A stretch of 64,000 bases of DNA from Bradyrhizobium diazoefficiens. GTDB lineage: Bacteria; Pseudomonadota; Alphaproteobacteria; Rhizobiales; Xanthobacteraceae. The notes under the pieces are model-generated. The model was not told the DNA's origin and ran no database searches. It was given only the letters and a program-made list of their open reading frames with translations. Positions 60,410 to 64,000 of the stretch are shown here, piece by piece (within the stretch, counting starts at the first letter, position 1; the number at the start of each line of letters is the position of its first letter). Where the stretch lies: assembly GCF_016612535.1 (NCBI RefSeq), contig NZ_JAENXS010000002.1, positions 186,001 through 250,000 of the forward strand, given 5' to 3'. The position numbers and the translations under genes are program-made.

Positions 60410-61432
60410 TCAGATCAGGAAGTGATCTTCCATCCACTGCATGCCGGGTGCGTTCGCCTTGGTCACGACCGGGCCGTCGGTGACGACGTTCTTCGGAATG
60501 CCCTGGCCGCTCTTCTCGCCACCGACCACGGCCGCAACGCCCGCGATGATCGCGCCGCCATGGATGCGGCAGGACGGATTGCGCACGGTCGCAAACATCC
60601 GCCCTTCGCTCACCGCCTGGATCGCCGGCGGCATGGCGTCGACGCCGCCGATCAGGATGTTGGTGCGGTTGTGCGCCTTCATGATGTTGGCGGCGGCGAG
60701 CGCCATGTCGTCATTGTGGAAAAACGCCGCGTCGATCTGCGGGTACTTGGTGAGATACGTTTCCCAGAGCCGCGCGGTCTTGGAGACATCCCAGTCGGCG
60801 GGTTGAGTATCCAGCACCTCGATCGCAGGGAATTGCTTGACGACGTTGTTGAAGCCCTTGGCGCGGCCTTGCGCGCCGGTGTGGCCGAGCGCGCCTTGCG
60901 TCATGATGATCTTGCCCTTGCCGCCCATGGCGTTGCAGAGCGCTTGCGTCACCGATGCGCCCATGAACTCGTTGTCGGGGGCGAGGAAGGAGTGGACGTT
61001 GATCTGGTCGAGAGGCGCAATGAGCGTGTCCATGTCGATGACAGGCGTGCCGGCGTCGATCATCTTCTGCACGGGCTGAGTGAGGGTGCCGATACCGAAG
61101 GCCTGGATCGCGACGAAATCCCATTTCTGCGAGGCCATGTTGTCGATCGCCGCGCGCTGCTTCACGGCGTCGAGCTGACCGTCGAACCAGGTGACTTCCA
61201 CGTTGAACAGCTTGCCCCAGAATTCCGCGGCCTGTTTGCCCTGCGCGCACCAGGTCGCCTGAAGGCCTGCGTTGGAGAACGCCGCCTTCAGCGGCTTCTC
61301 GGATCGGCCCATTTCGGCTGCCAATGCTGGGTTTATGCCCATGCTGCCGAGGATGGCAGTCGCGGCGCCGGCGGTCGCTGCCGCCTGAAGAAGATCGCGC
61401 CTCGTCGTCGAGAAATCTTTCGTCCCGGACAT
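60410..61432 (-). CDS. Sugar ABC transporter periplasmic substrate-binding protein
   Basis: A 340-residue binding protein of the Peripla_BP_4 (RbsB-like) type. The N-terminus has a twin-arginine-type signal (STTRRDLLQAAATAGAATA), and the mature part shows KAAFSNAGLQATWCAQGKQ and DAAFFHNDDMALAAANIM, the usual ligand-contact regions. The likely substrate is a sugar or sugar derivative; no catabolic enzyme is encoded beside it, so it stays undefined. Confidence 0.92.
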   Translation of the reverse strand: MSGTKDFSTTRRDLLQAAATAGAATAILGSMGINPALAAEMGRSEKPLKAAFSNAGLQATWCAQGKQAAEFWGKLFNVEVTWFDGQLDAVKQRAAIDNMASQKWDFVAIQAFGIGTLTQPVQKMIDAGTPVIDMDTLIAPLDQINVHSFLAPDNEFMGASVTQALCNAMGGKGKIIMTQGALGHTGAQGRAKGFNNVVKQFPAIEVLDTQPADWDVSKTARLWETYLTKYPQIDAAFFHNDDMALAAANIMKAHNRTNILIGGVDAMPPAIQAVSEGRMFATVRNPSCRIHGGAIIAGVAAVVGGEKSGQGIPKNVVTDGPVVTKANAPGMQWMEDHFLI

Positions 61433-61557
61433 CGCTCGCTCCCATATATTTTATCATCGGCGCGTCATTGATTGCGCGACCGAGGCGGAAAGTGTCTCAC
61501 AATCGAAGAGTTCACGCTACCCAATCTGTAACGAGGGCCTTGGTGCAGCGCAAAGCG

Positions 61558-61962
61558 TTAGGCAGCAATGCCAGCGAAGGCGCCGATCTCGACGAGCAGT
61601 TGGTCCCATCTGCGCGCAATGTTCGGCGACCATTCATCGCCGAGCAGAACGCGCAGCGTATCCCTGATCGTGGTGAAGAAGGCGATGAACAGCTCGCGCG
61701 GCGTGCCATAGGCGTCGTGCGAGGCGATTTCGCAGGCGATCAGCCGGAAATGGCCGCTACGCTCGCCGGCGAAGTCGAGGATCGCCTCGATCGTCAGCGC
61801 GAGCATCGATCCCCGCACGAGCTCGCTGCCTTGTGTGCGGAACATCGCTCTCGTTTCGGGATGCTCGTTGAATAACCGTTGATAGACCAGCGGCGTGAGA
61901 TCCGCACAGCGCGAGGCCGCGCGCTCAAAGCTCAATTCGATCGGATTGGGAGAAGCATTCAT
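61558..61962 (-). CDS. Globin-like protein
   Basis: A 134-residue single-domain globin. The N-terminal helix A/B/C region includes LVYQRLFNEHPETRAMF, as in bacterial haemoglobins, and a candidate proximal His is His82 in IASHDAYGTPRELF. There is no FAD/reductase domain, so it is not a flavohaemoglobin. The ATG at 61962 was chosen; a GTG at 61977 would add five residues. Neither has a good ribosome-binding site. It lies upstream of the sugar ABC operon but with a 125-nt gap. Confidence 0.75.
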   Translation of the reverse strand: MNASPNPIELSFERAASRCADLTPLVYQRLFNEHPETRAMFRTQGSELVRGSMLALTIEAILDFAGERSGHFRLIACEIASHDAYGTPRELFIAFFTTIRDTLRVLLGDEWSPNIARRWDQLLVEIGAFAGIAA

Positions 61963-61983
61963 CGGCGCGTCAGCCACGCAGGC

Positions 61984-62013
61984 AAAAAAAGAGCGGGGCC
62001 CTAGCCCCGCTCA
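61984..62013 (-). terminator. Strong minus-strand intrinsic terminator
   Basis: GAGCGGGGC (61991-61999) pairs with GCCCCGCTC (62004-62012) around a 4-nt loop. On the minus strand the hairpin is followed by seven Ts. It lies just upstream of the globin gene, so it must terminate a transcript coming from the right. Confidence 0.85.
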
Positions 62014-62430
62014 AAAATTGTGTCGACCCTATTATCCCCGATTCTAAGATTTGATCTTGATTGGCGGGGCGACGCTGCGTTTTGCGCGCCAGGGGCTCCT
62101 CCCGAGACTTGGACCACCAGACTTTGACCTCGCGGCTAGCCTGAGCAAGACGGATGCTAGATCAACTTTTCTCACTTGTCATCATTTTCGGCAACGATTG
62201 TTCAAAATTCGAGCAATTGACGAAATGATCGGGATTTTAACCCTATAAGCATATGACAAATATAAGAAATCTGTGGAAGGATGGAGCAGGCTGGACTGCC
62301 TCAATGCCGGACGTGCCCTCCGGACGGGACCCTCCGAGCACAGTTTTCGAGAAATTTGCGCCATGCCAACAAGGCTGGCGATGCGTCCTCGACTCGGGGC
62401 GGGGGCGGTGTTTAGTTAGCAGACGAACGA
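62014..62430. other. Intergenic region, possible small RNA locus
   Basis: No protein gene is supported here; open frames at 62182-62364 and 62253-62579 lack family features. The presence of a strong minus-strand terminator at its left edge with no gene upstream of it points to an unannotated minus-strand RNA somewhere in about 62020-62270. The right part, with AT-rich DNA around 62200-62270, could also hold the promoter of the DUF2946 gene. Confidence 0.35.
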
Positions 62431-62817
62431 ATGGTTTGGTGGATGCGCGCACGGCTGCAAAAATTCCTACCCATCGTCCTGCTCGCATTGGTGATGCAGG
62501 TGCTGGCGCCGATTGCCGCCTGCTGGGCGGCGGGCGAGGCCGTTGCCGATCCGCTTGCCGCCGGCGTCATCTGCCATAGCGTCAGCGAGCAGGGTACTCC
62601 GAACAACCAAAACGGCGCGCCGACCGCACATGCCGGCACGTGCGCGCTATGTTGTCTGGCGCAGGCCAACGCGTCGTTCGATTCGCCGCCGCATGCAGCG
62701 CTCTCCATTCCCTTCCGTCACGCCGAACGCGTGGTCTGGCACGATGCGGATGCTCCCTCCGTCGCTGCCCTTAAAGGCTCGAGCGCGCAGGCGCGGGGAC
62801 CGCCCAATTTTTCCTGA
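62431..62817 (+). CDS. DUF2946-type exported protein
   Basis: A 128-residue protein. Residues 10-32 form a hydrophobic signal or anchor. A compact cysteine motif GTCALCCLAQANA at about 68-80 lies in the exported part, with one more Cys near residue 48. Similar proteins are found next to TonB-dependent receptors and metal genes and may bind copper. It precedes a TonB receptor by 84 nt. An alternative start is ATG 62443. Confidence 0.7.
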   Translation: MVWWMRARLQKFLPIVLLALVMQVLAPIAACWAAGEAVADPLAAGVICHSVSEQGTPNNQNGAPTAHAGTCALCCLAQANASFDSPPHAALSIPFRHAERVVWHDADAPSVAALKGSSAQARGPPNFS

Positions 62818-62901
62818 CGACCCCAAGTGTCGCCGCGGCCCATCCGCTGGCGGTTGATGTTGTCGATTGGCCGGAGACAAAGTCGGCCTCAGGAATGCCT
62901 C

Positions 62902-64000
62902 ATGTTACGTCGTCATGCTCGCCGCGGCGTGAGTTTCGTCGCCGTTCAGGCCGCGCTGCTTGCCTCAAGCGGCGTTTTCGCCCAGGGCAGCCCAAGAGAG
63001 CTGCCTGCGGTGACCGTCGATGCACCTGCGACGGTGAAACCCAAACTGCGCAAGCCGGCGGTGCAAACCGCAGGCGCCAAGAGAAATTCGGTAAAGCCGC
63101 CGGTTGAGCGGCCGGCTTCGGTCGCCGCAACCAATGAGCAGGGCGCGGGCAGCGCCCGGGCGTCGCTCGATCAGCCAGCGGCCGTGGCGCGCTATCAGCT
63201 GCCGCAGCGTTCCTTCAGCATCACGGCGAAAGAGGCTGACGAGACCATCAACCTCAAGGACCCCGAAGACGCCGTCAAATACATGCCGAGCCTGTTCGTG
63301 CGAAAGCGCAACGATGGCGACAATCAGGCGGTGCTGGCGACGCGGAGCTGGGGCCTGAACTCCAGTGCGCGCACGCTGATTTATTACGACGACCTGCTGA
63401 TCTCGGCGCTGATCGGCAACAACAACTCCGGCGCCTCGCCGAAATGGAACCTGATCTCGCCGGAGGCGATCGGGCGGATCGATTTCCTCAACGGCCCATT
63501 CGCGGCGGCCTATCCCGGCAACTCGATCGGCGGCGTGCTTCTGATTACTTCGAAGATGCCGGACAAGCCGTTTGCTGTTGCGAAGGAAACGGTCTCGGTG
63601 ATGCCGTGGAATCAATACGGCACCAGGGACACCTATGTCACCAGCCAGACCAGCGCGGCGGCGGGCAATCGGGACGGCAAGCTGTCCTGGCTGGTCACCG
63701 CAAATCATCTCGACAGCTATCAGCAGCCGCTGACCTACGTGACGAGCGGGTCAGTGCCGGCCGCCACGACAGGAACCTTTATCGCGCAGAATCGAACGGG
63801 AGGGGTTGCAGACGTAGTCGGCACCGGCGTCTTGGCACGCTCCCAGCAGACCTCCGGCAACATTCGCCTCGCCTACGATGTCACCCCATTGGTTCAGGCG
63901 ACATACTCCTTCGGCATCTGGAACAATCACCAGACGTCCGATCCGCAGACCTATTTGAAATCGACAATAACGGGTCTGCCGACATTCGGAGGCGTCATCG
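62902..64000 (+). CDS. TonB-dependent receptor, 3'-truncated by window edge
   Basis: Outer-membrane receptor whose 366 visible codons run off the window, so the frame has no stop here. A signal peptide ends near GVFAQG; a Lys/Pro-rich linker follows; then the plug domain (DPEDAVKYMPSLFVRKRNDG, later IGRIDFLNGPFAAAYPGNS and IGGVLLITSK), and the first barrel strands. The start ATG has a weak AGGAAT upstream. Neighbouring DUF2946 suggests metal or cobalamin uptake, but the ligand is unknown. Confidence 0.88.
   Translation, partial: MLRRHARRGVSFVAVQAALLASSGVFAQGSPRELPAVTVDAPATVKPKLRKPAVQTAGAKRNSVKPPVERPASVAATNEQGAGSARASLDQPAAVARYQLPQRSFSITAKEADETINLKDPEDAVKYMPSLFVRKRNDGDNQAVLATRSWGLNSSARTLIYYDDLLISALIGNNNSGASPKWNLISPEAIGRIDFLNGPFAAAYPGNSIGGVLLITSKMPDKPFAVAKETVSVMPWNQYGTRDTYVTSQTSAAAGNRDGKLSWLVTANHLDSYQQPLTYVTSGSVPAATTGTFIAQNRTGGVADVVGTGVLARSQQTSGNIRLAYDVTPLVQATYSFGIWNNHQTSDPQTYLKSTITGLPTFGGVI

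Noticed and set aside
62014..62430. Cobalamin riboswitch before the DUF2946/TonB receptor genes
   Set aside because: The conserved B12-box-like sequence was not found on reading the region.
62253..62579. 108-codon frame before the DUF2946 gene
   Set aside because: Overlaps the DUF2946 gene in another frame, Arg/Gly-rich, no ribosome-binding site or family.

Overview
The window is GC-rich and gene-dense and reads as a Rhizobiales chromosome, most probably Bradyrhizobium or a close relative. The inference rests on the tig-clpP-clpX-lon order, a 14-subunit nuo operon followed by birA, RNase J, mce and a DUF1467 gene, a Rhizobiales-type intergenic palindrome between nuoK and nuoL, and many small membrane proteins typical of that group. 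Species cannot be fixed from the sequence alone.

Layout. 1-6.6 kb: protein quality control (3' end of tig, clpP, clpX, lon). 6.6-10.5 kb: a GFA-family gene, tRNA-Val(UAC), about 1 kb of decayed DNA with a truncated HsdR_N-like fragment, a cytochrome P450 and a SAM methyltransferase. 10.5-17.3 kb: a minus-strand heavy-metal efflux operon (small His-rich protein, czcC, czcB, czcA, CDF transporter). 17.6-24.4 kb: small membrane proteins, pepT, an HU-type protein, tRNA-Asp(GUC), a SPINDLY/OGT-like TPR glycosyltransferase and an alpha/beta hydrolase. 24.4-27.7 kb: MFS transporter and Rieske oxygenase divergent from a MarR regulator. 27.8-31.5 kb: TonB-dependent receptor with a PepSY membrane protein and a small membrane partner. 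31.7-50.8 kb: complete nuoA-N, then birA, rnj, mce, DUF1467. 50.8-57.8 kb: accessory region with an inverted-repeat element, mtnK, chrA with a PadR regulator, a hemerythrin-like protein, and an AraC/SnoaL/cupin cluster framed by a 43-bp direct repeat. 57.8-64 kb: sugar ABC transporter, globin-like protein, DUF2946 protein and the start of a second TonB-dependent receptor cut by the window edge.

The most interesting feature is the nuo operon. Three non-canonical genes are packed into it without gaps: an FkbM-type methyltransferase between nuoD and nuoE, a two-helix membrane protein between nuoE and nuoF, and a short coiled-coil protein between nuoF and nuoG. NuoL also carries a His-rich insertion after its first helix. 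Together these suggest lineage-specific complex I assembly or modification factors. Secondary signals are a PadR operator pair around chrA, a palindrome over a putative -35 box at the Rieske/MarR divergent promoter, tandem repeats near a TonB receptor and at a gene 3' end, and a possible minus-strand small RNA near 62 kb.
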